A DNA stretch of 11,340 bases from JAFIHK01 sp041441455 (GTDB lineage Bacteria > Bacteroidota > Bacteroidia > Bacteroidales > UBA932), in assembly GCA_041441455.1 (NCBI GenBank), contig JASDTB010000075.1:1-11340 (forward strand). Reading direction: 5' to 3'. Both the position numbers and the translations under genes were made by a program. The notes below the pieces were generated by a model. The model was not told where the DNA came from and did not search any database. It was given only the letters and a program-made list of their open reading frames with translations. Positions within the stretch are counted from its first letter, which is position 1. The number at the start of each line of letters is the position of its first letter. Below are positions 1-8,376 of the stretch, piece by piece.

Positions 1-10
1 TTTGCCATAC

Positions 11-42
11 AAAAATGTGAGTTAAAAGATATACACACTTTT
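11..42 (-). terminator. Possible weak terminator after the esterase gene
   Basis: Read on the minus strand, 8 nt past the esterase stop, the arm at 42-34 pairs with the arm at 19-11. This gives 9 base pairs including one G-U, with a 14-nt loop, and the descending arm ends in five U. The stem is GC-poor, so this is only a plausible terminator. The + strand of 1-49 shows nothing else. Confidence 0.3.
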
Positions 43-49
43 TGGGATA

Positions 50-838
50 CTATCTGTTGAAGATGTTTAGGTGCATGTCGAGTGCGAAGTCCCAATATTT
101 CCAGGTGTGATTGCCTGGGCTTAGGATTAGAATGTTTGGAACCTTTAATTCGTCTGCTTTTGCACAAAACTCAGAAGCGCTTTTAGCATACACATCTTGC
201 GCTCCACATGTAATTAACAAGATTTTTCCAACACCTTTCATGTTTTCGAATCTGTTAACTGCAGATTCTGAATCATATCTAGGGTTTTGGGCAGAATATG
301 GACCAAACACTTTAGCAATTTCGTCTGTCTTCAGGCGAGTGTGCTGAAGATTTAAAACTCCCGACATACTTCCAGCAGCCTTGAATCGCTGAGGATTGTC
401 TAAAAAGAGATTAACTGCACCTTGGCCTCCCATACTTAGACCTGTTATGAAGGTCTTCTCTGGATCAAGTTTATAATCTTTTACAATCTGAGGATAGAGC
501 TCTTGATCGAAAAAAGTTCTCCACTGCATTTTTGAGGTGTCGCTGTTATTCATGTACCAGCTATTGTAAAACCCGTCTGGACAAATAATGATGAATCCAT
601 ATTTATTGCAAAACGATTGAATGTCGCTTTTTTTGCTCCAGTTAGAGTAATTACCGCTCCATCCGTGAAGTAAAAATAGGGCAGGAGTGCCTACGTGTTT
701 TGCTTTGTACTTCTCGGGAGTAAACACAAGAACAGAGTCGTTGCATTTTAGGAATTTCGAATTGATGACAACAAGCTTTTGTGCAAATGCGATGTTTGCG
801 ATGAAAAGCAGAATAATGATGGCTCTAAATTTTTTCAT
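50..838 (-). CDS. Secreted alpha/beta-hydrolase, esterase family (PF00756-like)
   Basis: A 262-residue serine hydrolase. The N-terminus is a signal peptide (KK, hydrophobic 6-18, likely cut after AFA at 19), so the enzyme should be periplasmic or exported. The alpha/beta-hydrolase core is clear: HGW oxyanion region at 58-60, nucleophile elbow G-L-S-M-G with Ser135, probable acid Asp215 (CGAQD) and His244 in GNHTW. The layout and length match the Esterase_phd/CE1-type family, which includes feruloyl esterases, S-formylglutathione hydrolase-like enzymes and acetyl-xylan esterases. The substrate cannot be told from sequence; a carbohydrate ester or small acyl ester is an inference from the family. 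The ATG at 838 is chosen because the signal peptide begins there and a -7 promoter element lies 18 nt upstream. It diverges from the 7TM-HD gene. Confidence 0.88.
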   Translation of the reverse strand: MKKFRAIIILLFIANIAFAQKLVVINSKFLKCNDSVLVFTPEKYKAKHVGTPALFLLHGWSGNYSNWSKKSDIQSFCNKYGFIIICPDGFYNSWYMNNSDTSKMQWRTFFDQELYPQIVKDYKLDPEKTFITGLSMGGQGAVNLFLDNPQRFKAAGSMSGVLNLQHTRLKTDEIAKVFGPYSAQNPRYDSESAVNRFENMKGVGKILLITCGAQDVYAKSASEFCAKADELKVPNILILSPGNHTWKYWDFALDMHLNIFNR

Positions 839-855
839 GACTAACAGTTTGTATG

Positions 856-863
856 CAAAAATA
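856..863 (-). promoter_or_regulatory. Bacteroidetes -7 promoter element for the esterase
   Basis: The minus strand reads TATTTTTG, a full match to TAnnTTTG. Transcription would start about 10 nt before the esterase ATG at 838. No good -33 TTTG is seen at the usual 19-21 nt spacing. It is one half of a 19-bp palindrome (856-874). Confidence 0.5.
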
Positions 864-866
864 GCC

Positions 867-874
867 TATTTTTG
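867..874 (+). promoter_or_regulatory. Bacteroidetes -7 promoter element for the 7TM-HD gene
   Basis: TATTTTTG matches TAnnTTTG in full and lies 27 nt before the ATG at 902, giving a leader of roughly 20 nt. The -33 region is poor: a TTTG at 848-851 is only 15 nt away. Because this box overlaps the TTG at 872, it argues against that codon as the translation start. Confidence 0.5.
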
Positions 875-901
875 TTTAAAGATGTGACTAATCATAGGAA
901 G

Positions 902-2941
902 ATGTTCGAAAAGATTAAAAGCTATAAATATTCGGGAGCATTCATAAGCGTGTTTCTCACTGCGGTTATCGCAACAGTACTTTTTCCTGCCGAAGGGAAA
1001 TTTAAATATGAGTATCAAAAAGGGAGACCTTGGTTATACGAAACCTTGATAGCTCCAATAGACTTTCCTATCTTGAAAAATGAGGCTGAGTTGAGAGATG
1101 AGAAGGATGTGAAAGCGTCTCAAGTTATTCCATACTTTGTCTATGATAACCTGATTAAAAATAAACAGATCAGGCAATTGTCAGAAGTAGCCGCTAAGAC
1201 AGATCTCGACTCCAGAATCACAACTTATGTTCTAACAAAGCTCTCTTTCATTTTTGACAGAGGCGTTGTAAATGAATTTTCTTCGGATGTTAAGAGGAAT
1301 AATCTGATAATTATTCAAAAAGGGAAGGAGAATTTTGAGACTGCTGCGCAGGAGGTCTTTGAAAAAAAGGCTGCGCTTCTTTATTTAAGAGAGAAGATTC
1401 AGCAAGAGATGCCAGCTTATGATGCAGAAAAGGTTTTGGCAGACTTGGATGTTGAAAAATATTTGGTTCCAAATGTGAGATTTGACCTCAATATAACTCA
1501 AATTGCTCATAAGAGCGCAGGAGACTATATTTCACCGACTAAGGGTATGATTTACACTGGGCAGATTATTGTTACCAAAGGGGAGACAATCACCGCTGAG
1601 ACGGAGCAATTGCTCGATTCTTTCAAAAAGGAGTATGAGCTGAGTATGGGATTCACAGGGAGCATCTATCTGCTCAAAATTGGACAATTCTTTTTGATTG
1701 CAGCTGTGCTAATAATGTTTGCAGTATCGCTCTATTTTCTTAAAAAGGAGATTTTGATAAATAGCAATAAGCTTAATTTCCTTTTGATGCAGATGATATT
1801 GATAATAATGGTTACAGTTATAGTAAGAGACTACGACCAATCTTATTTATATCTCGTCCCTTATTCAGTTTTCGCACTCTACATAACATCATTCTTTACT
1901 TCAAAAATTGTCCTACCAGTCTATCTGATTATAATGCTGCCTGTAATTGTAATCGCTCAAAATGGATTAGAGATATACATTATCAATACACTAGCTGGTG
2001 CAATGGCCATCTTTACATTCTCCTACTTCGACAGAGGATGGCTTCAGTTCATAAACTCATTCTTTGTCTTTGGAGGTTTAGCTTTTGCTTACTCTTCATT
2101 CAGACTTATTGAGGAGGGGAGCTTTAGTAATTTTAGCTTAACTCTTTATGGATATTTCTTCTGGAACTCTCTCTTTGTAATTGCTGCCTACCCATTCCTC
2201 TTTTTGTTTGAAAAGATCTTTTCTCTTGTCTCTAATCCGAGATTACGTGATCTGTCGGACACAAACTCTCCGCTTATGCAAGAGATGGCAGAAAAGGCTC
2301 CAGGAACATTTCAACATTCGTTACAAGTTGCAAATTTGGCAGAAAGTGCCGCTAGAGAGATTGGTGCTTATGCTTTACTTGCAAGGGTTGGCGCGCTCTA
2401 TCACGATATCGGGAAGATGAGCAATCCGATGTGTTTTATTGAAAATCAACTTCATGGTGTTAATTTTCATGACCAATTGACTCCAGAAGAGAGTGCAAAA
2501 TATATCATTCAGCATGTTGAGGATGGTGTTGCTATTGCCAAAAAGGCAAAAATTCCTCAGATAGTGATAGACTTTATCTTGTCGCACCATGGTAAGTCGC
2601 AAACCTACTATTTTTATAATAAGCATGTTAATGCTGGAGGAGATCCCGATAAGAGAGACGAGTTTACCTACAAAGGAATTCTTCCAATTTATAAAGAGCA
2701 GGTAATCGTGATGATGGCCGATGCGGTTGAGGCGGCTTCGCGTACGTTGTCGAACTACTCGGAAGAGAGTATCAGCGAACTTGTAGAAAAAATGGCAAAC
2801 ACAAGATTGTTTACAGAACAACTTGTGAATGCCGATATTTCTGTGAAGGATATCTACACAATCAAGGAGATCTTTAAGAAAAAACTTCTCCAAGTTCACC
2901 ATTCAAGAATTACTTATCCCGAAAGGAAGTCTCCAAATTAG
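902..2941 (+). CDS. pgpH: PgpH-type 7TM receptor with HD domain, probable c-di-AMP phosphodiesterase
   Basis: A 679-residue inner-membrane protein with the three-part plan of the 7TMR-HD family: one N-terminal membrane helix (about 11-29), an extracytoplasmic 7TMR-HDED-type domain (about 30-250), a bundle of about seven membrane helices (about 254-445) and a cytoplasmic HD phosphohydrolase domain (about 465-650). The metal ligands are present: His472 (FQHS), His501-Asp502 (YHDIGKM), His538 (QHVEDG), His562/His563 (SHHGKS) and Asp607 (MADAVEA). Known family members of this architecture hydrolyse c-di-AMP, so the likely role is c-di-AMP turnover with an external sensor; the signal is unknown. 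The start is ATG 902, since the upstream in-frame TTG at 872 lies inside the promoter box. It converges with the acid phosphatase gene with a 4-nt overlap. Confidence 0.85.
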   Translation: MFEKIKSYKYSGAFISVFLTAVIATVLFPAEGKFKYEYQKGRPWLYETLIAPIDFPILKNEAELRDEKDVKASQVIPYFVYDNLIKNKQIRQLSEVAAKTDLDSRITTYVLTKLSFIFDRGVVNEFSSDVKRNNLIIIQKGKENFETAAQEVFEKKAALLYLREKIQQEMPAYDAEKVLADLDVEKYLVPNVRFDLNITQIAHKSAGDYISPTKGMIYTGQIIVTKGETITAETEQLLDSFKKEYELSMGFTGSIYLLKIGQFFLIAAVLIMFAVSLYFLKKEILINSNKLNFLLMQMILIIMVTVIVRDYDQSYLYLVPYSVFALYITSFFTSKIVLPVYLIIMLPVIVIAQNGLEIYIINTLAGAMAIFTFSYFDRGWLQFINSFFVFGGLAFAYSSFRLIEEGSFSNFSLTLYGYFFWNSLFVIAAYPFLFLFEKIFSLVSNPRLRDLSDTNSPLMQEMAEKAPGTFQHSLQVANLAESAAREIGAYALLARVGALYHDIGKMSNPMCFIENQLHGVNFHDQLTPEESAKYIIQHVEDGVAIAKKAKIPQIVIDFILSHHGKSQTYYFYNKHVNAGGDPDKRDEFTYKGILPIYKEQVIVMMADAVEAASRTLSNYSEESISELVEKMANTRLFTEQLVNADISVKDIYTIKEIFKKKLLQVHHSRITYPERKSPN

Positions 2942-3753
2942 TCTTTAATACAGCAAGGAGTTATTAGCTTATCTCTTCTTAATGAATCTTTTTGCATAGG
3001 AGTCAACCCCTTCTTGTAGTCAATTACTGCAGATTCCCATTCGCCATAAGTTGCATTTGGAAGGACGATAAATCTTGTTCCCCATTGTTCACGCGCTTTG
3101 TCTGTCTCCAAAAATCTGTCAGAAATTGGACGCTTCTCGAACGCAGTTGTGAAGTCATTCAAGTTATCCCCTAAGAGCATTATTATATCGTATTCAGATT
3201 CTACTTTTTCACGTCTGCTCTCTTTAGAAGATACGCCTGCCATGAAGAGCAGATTCTCTCTTTTTGCATCTGGAATATCTAGTTTTATCAGGTTTTTTAA
3301 GGTTGCATTTACAGCACCAGTGTCTCTGTTACTGATATAAAAAATCGTCACACCTTTGCTCTTTGCATACTTTAGAAAATCGATGGCACCTGGAACCGCT
3401 GTAGCCGCTGCCATATCTACCCACTTTTTCCAATCGCCAGGACCATACGTTCTTCCCGCTTTGATTAAAGAGGCCTCTATATAGCTGTTGTCGATGATGG
3501 TTTCATCGAGGTCGGTAACAATAGCTGGTTTCTGTTTTCCTTTATAGTCTGTAAGTATTTGGTCTAATGAGGCTTTAGCTATGTTAAACGCTTGATAACA
3601 TAAAGCACGATACTCTGCAGAGGTCTGTTGGAATAGAACAGGATAGATTTTCATCAGAGGTTCGTTGTCTGCTTGATGTTTATGCATGTGTTTCTCTTGA
3701 GCCCACATAGTTTGACAAGAGAAAATGATTACTAAAATTGAAAAATATTTCAT
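2938..3753 (-). CDS. HAD-superfamily acid phosphatase / 5'-nucleotidase, e(P4)-like (class C)
   Basis: A 271-residue exported HAD phosphatase. Motif I is TDLDETIIDNS, with Asp81 the expected nucleophile and Asp83 the acid/base. Motif II is YISNRD (Ser141), a motif III lysine is probably Lys177, and motif IV is GDNLND (Asp196, Asp200), which binds Mg2+. This is the pattern of the P4 lipoprotein / class C acid phosphatases, which remove phosphate from nucleotides such as NMN or AMP outside the cytoplasm. The N-terminus (2-18) is a signal sequence. A weak lipobox (IFSC, Cys13) might make it a lipoprotein, but cleavage after Ala18 is equally plausible. Residues 21-27 are His/Lys-rich. No clear upstream promoter is seen; one candidate at 3795-3802 has one mismatch to TAnnTTTG. 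The 3' end overlaps the convergent 7TM-HD gene. Confidence 0.87.
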   Translation of the reverse strand: MKYFSILVIIFSCQTMWAQEKHMHKHQADNEPLMKIYPVLFQQTSAEYRALCYQAFNIAKASLDQILTDYKGKQKPAIVTDLDETIIDNSYIEASLIKAGRTYGPGDWKKWVDMAAATAVPGAIDFLKYAKSKGVTIFYISNRDTGAVNATLKNLIKLDIPDAKRENLLFMAGVSSKESRREKVESEYDIIMLLGDNLNDFTTAFEKRPISDRFLETDKAREQWGTRFIVLPNATYGEWESAVIDYKKGLTPMQKDSLRRDKLITPCCIKD

Positions 3754-3807
3754 GATTGATTAAATTTTATGGAGCTATGAATTTTTATGTAATACGAATT
3801 TAAGAAA

Positions 3808-3815
3808 TATCTTTG
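3808..3815 (+). promoter_or_regulatory. Bacteroidetes -7 promoter element for lipA-lipB
   Basis: TATCTTTG is a full match to TAnnTTTG and lies 19 nt before the lipA ATG at 3835, giving a very short leader. No convincing -33 element is visible. Its position supports ATG 3835 rather than the in-frame TTG at 3826. Confidence 0.5.
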
Positions 3816-3834
3816 TCTTTCAAATTTGAATTTG

Positions 3835-4710
3835 ATGGAAAAAAATATATTGAAAAAGCCAGAGTGGCTGAAGATAAAACTTGACACTTCGGGAGACTAT
3901 AGCGAAGTAGGTAAAATTGTAAAAGAGAGGGGACTTCATACGATATGCAGTAGCGGTATGTGTCCAAATAAGGGTGAGTGTTGGAGTAGAGGCACTGCTA
4001 CCTTTATGATTCTTGGAGAGATGTGCACAAGATCATGTAAATTTTGCGCAACACTCACTGGAAAACCTACGAATCTCGATAGTAATGAGCCGGCAAAGGT
4101 TGCAGAATCGGTTTCGTTGATGAAGTTAAAACATTGTGTGATAACCTCTGTAACTAGAGACGATTTGCCTGATGGAGGAGCGAACCACTGGGCAGATGTA
4201 ATAAGAGAGGTTAAAAAATGCAATCCAAATACAACTGTAGAGGTGTTGATTCCAGATTTTGATGCCAAAAAAGAGTTGATAGACGTTGTTCTTTCTGCTG
4301 CTCCAGATATAGTAGCCCATAATATTGAGACAGTAAAAAGATTGACTCCAGATGTACGTTCAAGAGCAAAATATGATGTTTCACTAATGGCTCTTAAAAT
4401 TATTTCAGACTCTGGTGCTGTGACAAAGAGTGGATTGATGGTTGGATTAGGAGAGAGCGATTTAGAGATTCAGGAGACTTTAGTTGATTTATATTCAGTA
4501 GGATGCAGAATTGTTACGATAGGTCAGTATTTAAGACCGACATTGAAGCATCTTCCAGTTGAACGTTATGTCAATCCAGAAACTTTTGAGCAATTTAAAC
4601 AATTTGCCTTGAATCTAGGTTTTAAGTATGCAGAGTGCGGCCCTTTAGTTAGATCCTCTTATATGGCAGACAAAGCTGCTGCAGAATTTAAATGTAAAGG
4701 CAATGATTAA
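3835..4710 (+). CDS. lipA: Lipoyl synthase (radical SAM)
   Basis: A 291-residue cytoplasmic enzyme that inserts two sulfur atoms into octanoyl groups carried on lipoyl domains, completing the lipoyl cofactor of 2-oxoacid dehydrogenases and the glycine cleavage H protein. All diagnostic motifs are present. The auxiliary 4Fe-4S cluster is bound by CX4CX5C (Cys38, Cys43, Cys49), with the serine of the C-terminal RSSY motif (273-276) as the expected fourth ligand. The radical SAM cluster is bound by CX3CX2C (Cys64, Cys68, Cys71). Length is normal for the family. The start at ATG 3835 (MEKNIL) follows a -7 box; the earlier TTG at 3826 would add only three residues. It overlaps lipB by 8 nt, implying co-transcription and translational coupling. 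Nothing is unusual. Confidence 0.97.
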   Translation: MEKNILKKPEWLKIKLDTSGDYSEVGKIVKERGLHTICSSGMCPNKGECWSRGTATFMILGEMCTRSCKFCATLTGKPTNLDSNEPAKVAESVSLMKLKHCVITSVTRDDLPDGGANHWADVIREVKKCNPNTTVEVLIPDFDAKKELIDVVLSAAPDIVAHNIETVKRLTPDVRSRAKYDVSLMALKIISDSGAVTKSGLMVGLGESDLEIQETLVDLYSVGCRIVTIGQYLRPTLKHLPVERYVNPETFEQFKQFALNLGFKYAECGPLVRSSYMADKAAAEFKCKGND

Positions 4711-5380
4711 GATCAAGGATAAAGAGATTGATGTACAGTATCTAGGATTAGTTGACTATGCGCATGCATGGCAATTACAGCGTGATTTGTTCGATAAGTT
4801 AAACGAGGCGAAGATTGCGGGTAGAGAGGGGGAGATGACTATTCTTCTTCTTGAGCATCCTCATGTTTATACAATGGGAATGCATGGAAACATGAAAAAT
4901 CTTCTGTTCAATGACGAATTTTTGAAGAAGATTGATGCAAAATACTATGTCACAGAGAGGGGTGGTGACGTAACTTATCATGGTTATGGTCAACTTGTTG
5001 GATATCCTATCCTAGATTTGGAGCAGCTTGGTATGGGCATTAAGCAGTATATCTGGTCGTTAGAAGAGGCTGTTATAATGACAGTTGCAGAATATGGAAT
5101 TATTGCCTCAAGGGTTGAAGGTTCTGTTGGAGTTTGGCTCGACGTTAACACTCCAAAGGAACGCAAGATTTGTGCAATAGGGGTAAAGGCCTCTCGGTAT
5201 ATTACAATGCATGGATTTGCACTTAATCTAACTACAAATCTGGACTATTTCAGCTATATCAATCCGTGTGGATTTATTGATAAAGGTGTTACCTCAATTG
5301 AGAAGGAGACAGGTTTTAAGCCGTCTATCAATGAGGTTGGTGAAAAGTTCGTAAAGCATTTCACAACTGTTGTTGGATAG
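4703..5380 (+). CDS. lipB: Octanoyltransferase (lipoyl(octanoyl) transferase)
   Basis: A 225-residue cytoplasmic enzyme that moves octanoyl from acyl carrier protein to lipoyl domains, supplying the substrate of LipA. The family signature RGGDVTYHGYGQ lies at 86-97 (Arg86, His93). The catalytic pair is visible as Lys162 (IGVKASRY) and Cys189 (NPCGF), which takes the acyl group. Length is typical. The ATG at 4703 overlaps the end of lipA by 8 nt, so the two form an operon for de novo lipoylation. The last codons and the stop are part of a long hairpin (5345-5392). The next gene is convergent, 17 nt away. Confidence 0.96.
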   Translation: MIKIKDKEIDVQYLGLVDYAHAWQLQRDLFDKLNEAKIAGREGEMTILLLEHPHVYTMGMHGNMKNLLFNDEFLKKIDAKYYVTERGGDVTYHGYGQLVGYPILDLEQLGMGIKQYIWSLEEAVIMTVAEYGIIASRVEGSVGVWLDVNTPKERKICAIGVKASRYITMHGFALNLTTNLDYFSYINPCGFIDKGVTSIEKETGFKPSINEVGEKFVKHFTTVVG

Positions 5381-5392
5381 CTTTACGAACTT
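5345..5392. terminator. Bidirectional hairpin between lipB and the GH92 gene
   Basis: The 13-base arm at 5345-5357 (AAGTTCGTAAAGC) is the exact reverse complement of 5380-5392, with a 22-nt loop that contains a smaller 4-bp stem (5364-5367 with 5372-5375). For minus-strand transcripts leaving the GH92 gene, the arm ends in four U (5346-5343), a reasonable intrinsic terminator. For the plus strand the T tract is poor. Most of the left arm lies in lipB coding sequence and the right arm begins at the last base of the lipB stop codon. Confidence 0.65.
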
Positions 5393-5397
5393 AATGT

Positions 5398-8328
5398 CTA
5401 TTCGAAAAAGATTTCGTCTATAAATATAAAGCCCTCCCCACCAGCACCTTCGTGCCATGATGGAATTGTACCAAAATTTTTAGCCTTAATCTTTATATAT
5501 CTGCACTCTTTGTTCAGTTTTTCGATTACAAAATCTTTTACTGAGATCTCATAATCTTTAGGATCAATTGTATTTTCAATTTTCCCCGACAGTTCAAAGT
5601 CTAAACCATTGTTTGAGGTGTAGATCTCAATACTTACTGGAAACCAAATCCATGAACGTACATCTCTAAGAAATCCTGCGCCAACCCGCTTGATTATTGT
5701 TTGTTTGCCTAAGTCAATGTCTGCCTCAAAGTCGCAGTTTTGATAGCCTTGCCATCCACCTAGTCTGAAGTTACCCTCTCCTCTGATACCATCAATCAAA
5801 CCTTCATCACCACCTGCGCTATACTGTCTGTTATATTGAGAATAGAGTTTAATCTTCCCAGTAGTTTTAATCTTTTTTAGGTTGCACTCAACTGGATAAC
5901 TTCTACTTCCGTCTCTCCCAATTGCTATTGCAGCGAAATTATAATCATCCTTAATTGTAAATGGTCCTGAATAAATTTGCTCTCCATCCTCTGTTTTAAT
6001 TAAAATTTTTGATGCTCCTATTGATTTGATCTCAACTTTTGTAGAGTCTTTGAACATGTGGTTGTTATACTCTATCCATGGATTCATTACAATCTCTTTG
6101 TTCTGATTAATTTTTGTAATTGGTCTGTCTGAGATCGAAACTCCAAAATTTGCAGAAGGTATGTTTTTCATCTCAAGATTCAGAGTAGAACCTTCAATTA
6201 TTTGGTTGTGTGTTATGTATGACTTAGAATATGGAGCTCCATTTATAGTTGCAGAATGAATGTAGAGATTTTTTTCATCACAATTTTGAGCAACTATCGT
6301 GAAACTCTTTCCATTTTCGAGATGAAAAATCACTTTACGGAAGATCGGAGAACCCAGAATATAGTCTGTTGTTCCAGGGGTTACAGGATAGAAGCCGGCT
6401 GCGCTTAATACATACCATGCCGACATCTGTCCACAATCATCGTTTCCGCAAAGTCCGTCAGGTGCGTTAGAGTATAGCGTCTTCATGATTTTTCTCACAG
6501 TCTCTTGAGTTTTCCAAGGCTTACCTGCGAAGTTGTAAAGATAGGCAGCATGGTGGCTTGGTTCGTTTCCGTGGGCATACTGGCCAATTAGTCCTGTAAT
6601 ATCTACTTGTGTTCTTCCTGTAGTTTTGTTTGAAGCATTGAACTGTTCATCTAATTTTGAGGTGTATTTTTCATCTCCTCCCAGCATCGAGATATGTGTC
6701 TGCACATCTTGTGGAACATAGAAGTTATATTGCCACGAATTTGCCTCAATAAAGTGAAAATTAACCTCAGTAGGATTAAATGGTGTCAACCAACGTCCGT
6801 TTAATTTTGGACGCATGAAACCACTTTGAGGATCAAAGACATTTTTGTAGAATTGAGCTCTCTTAATGTATCTGTCCGAAACATCTGTTCTTCCCAATAA
6901 CTCTGCAAATCGAGCGATACACCAGTCATCATAAGCGTATTCCAAGGTTTTTGAAACAGATTCATGCTCTTTCTCAGCTGGTAACCCTCCATATTTTTCA
7001 AGAAGATCAATCCCATACTCTTTTCGATTTGAGCTACTGATCATCGCCTCTAAGGCAGCTGTTGTGTCGAACTCCTTTATGCCTTTAACATAAGCATCAA
7101 CAATTACTGGAACAGAGTGATAACCAATCATGCAATTTGTCTCATTACCCCATAGTTCCCAAATTGGAAGTTTACCAGCTTCGTTGTAAATACTTAAAAA
7201 TGATTTGATGAAATCTATGGTTCTCTTTCGTTCAATGATTGTAAATAGTGGATGCAGAGCTCGATATGTATCCCAAAGAGAAAATACACTATATCTTTCG
7301 TAACCTATTGCTTTGTGAACTATACCATCCATTCCTCGATACTCTCCATTGACATCGGAATAGACATTTGGTGAGATAGCTGTGTGGTAAAGGGCTGTAT
7401 AGAAAGTTTTTCGCTCCTCTTGATTATCTGTTGTAACCTCAATTTTGGATAAATAGTCGTTCCAAGCCTCTTTGCTTGATTCGAGGATTGCATCAAATTT
7501 GAATGCCTTTACCTCTGCATCAAGGTTTAATTTTGCATTCGTCTCAGAGACCGACGAGATACCAATTTTTGCTAAGAGTTGATCGTCACCATTAGTTTCG
7601 AAAGTTATTATTGCACGGTTATTGTCGAACGATTTAACCTCTTTTATTGGCTTCGAAAATACTATGTAGTAATATAAATCTTGGTCCGATGCCCAAGCCT
7701 TTGAACGTCTTCTCCCTTTTAGAATACTCTTTCCCTCTTGAGTGATAGACGAGGCAAGCAGTTTATCTCGATGTCTTAGATCGATAATGATTTGTTGTTC
7801 TGCATTTGGTCTGTATTGATATCTATGCATACCAACTCGTCGTCCAGAGGTTAACTCTGCCTTAATTTGCCATTTGTCGAGATAGACTGAGTAGTAGCCG
7901 GGTTTTGCGACTTCGTTTTTATGTGAAAATTTAGATTTATACTCTTCGTCAATTATCTCCTGATTTTTATATCCACTTACAGGCATAAGCAAAACATCTC
8001 CGTAATCGGAGCATCCAGTGCCACTTAAGTGGGTGTGGCTAAAGCCATAAATTGTGCTGTCGGAATAGTGGTATCCTGAGCACCCGTCCCATCCAGTCAG
8101 ACGAGTGTCTGGGCTTAATTGTACCATTCCAAATGGGTAAGTTGCCCCGGGAAAGGTATGGCCATGAAAATCGGTGCCTACAAATGGGTTTACGAATTTT
8201 GTAAAATCTCTTTTAGCCTTCTCTTGAGCAGCTCCCCCATATAGATTTAATGGTAGAGCCACAACAAAAGATGCAATTGTAAGTATTTGTAAAACACGTT
8301 TATTATTTATCATCCAGCTATTTTTCAT
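5398..8328 (-). CDS. Secreted GH92 alpha-mannosidase with C-terminal F5/8-like domain
   Basis: A 976-residue exported exo-acting alpha-mannosidase of glycoside hydrolase family 92. These are Ca2+-dependent inverting enzymes that trim alpha-linked mannose, often alpha-1,2, from N-glycans or yeast mannan. A signal peptide (about 1-35) has no lipobox. The N-terminal beta-sandwich starts with VNPFVGTD and FPGATYPFGMVQ, then GCSGYHY (82-88). The catalytic half carries ELWGNETNCMIGYHS, FIEANSWQY (Glu528, expected catalytic acid) and GNDDCGQMSAWY (from 628; expected base region). After about 740 follow a Fn3-associated/CHB_HEX_C-like segment (about 750-822) and an F5/8 (discoidin-like) domain (about 836-976) that may bind sugar. 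An in-frame GTG at 8355 would add nine non-signal residues; ATG 8313 is an alternative start. It lies 48 nt after the sugar permease, so the two are probably one operon. Confidence 0.93.
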   Translation of the reverse strand: MKNSWMINNKRVLQILTIASFVVALPLNLYGGAAQEKAKRDFTKFVNPFVGTDFHGHTFPGATYPFGMVQLSPDTRLTGWDGCSGYHYSDSTIYGFSHTHLSGTGCSDYGDVLLMPVSGYKNQEIIDEEYKSKFSHKNEVAKPGYYSVYLDKWQIKAELTSGRRVGMHRYQYRPNAEQQIIIDLRHRDKLLASSITQEGKSILKGRRRSKAWASDQDLYYYIVFSKPIKEVKSFDNNRAIITFETNGDDQLLAKIGISSVSETNAKLNLDAEVKAFKFDAILESSKEAWNDYLSKIEVTTDNQEERKTFYTALYHTAISPNVYSDVNGEYRGMDGIVHKAIGYERYSVFSLWDTYRALHPLFTIIERKRTIDFIKSFLSIYNEAGKLPIWELWGNETNCMIGYHSVPVIVDAYVKGIKEFDTTAALEAMISSSNRKEYGIDLLEKYGGLPAEKEHESVSKTLEYAYDDWCIARFAELLGRTDVSDRYIKRAQFYKNVFDPQSGFMRPKLNGRWLTPFNPTEVNFHFIEANSWQYNFYVPQDVQTHISMLGGDEKYTSKLDEQFNASNKTTGRTQVDITGLIGQYAHGNEPSHHAAYLYNFAGKPWKTQETVRKIMKTLYSNAPDGLCGNDDCGQMSAWYVLSAAGFYPVTPGTTDYILGSPIFRKVIFHLENGKSFTIVAQNCDEKNLYIHSATINGAPYSKSYITHNQIIEGSTLNLEMKNIPSANFGVSISDRPITKINQNKEIVMNPWIEYNNHMFKDSTKVEIKSIGASKILIKTEDGEQIYSGPFTIKDDYNFAAIAIGRDGSRSYPVECNLKKIKTTGKIKLYSQYNRQYSAGGDEGLIDGIRGEGNFRLGGWQGYQNCDFEADIDLGKQTIIKRVGAGFLRDVRSWIWFPVSIEIYTSNNGLDFELSGKIENTIDPKDYEISVKDFVIEKLNKECRYIKIKAKNFGTIPSWHEGAGGEGFIFIDEIFFE

Positions 8329-8376
8329 TTTAATGATATGTGTATTTTTAATCACTCATTTTCAATTTTATATTTG

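Noticed and set aside
872..901. TTG start at 872 for the 7TM-HD protein
   Set aside because: The TTG overlaps the -7 promoter box, so it would not be in the mRNA; ATG 902 directly precedes the Lys-rich start and first membrane helix.
2375..2902. 175-codon open frame antisense to the 7TM-HD gene
   Set aside because: It lies opposite the conserved HD domain and its product resembles no family; it is a shadow of the real gene.
3936..4268. 110-codon open frame antisense to lipA
   Set aside because: It is opposite the cysteine motifs of a textbook lipA, with no promoter or recognisable product.
8329..8355. GTG start at 8355 for the GH92 gene
   Set aside because: It adds nine residues before an already adequate signal peptide; two in-frame ATG codons (8328, 8313) are better.
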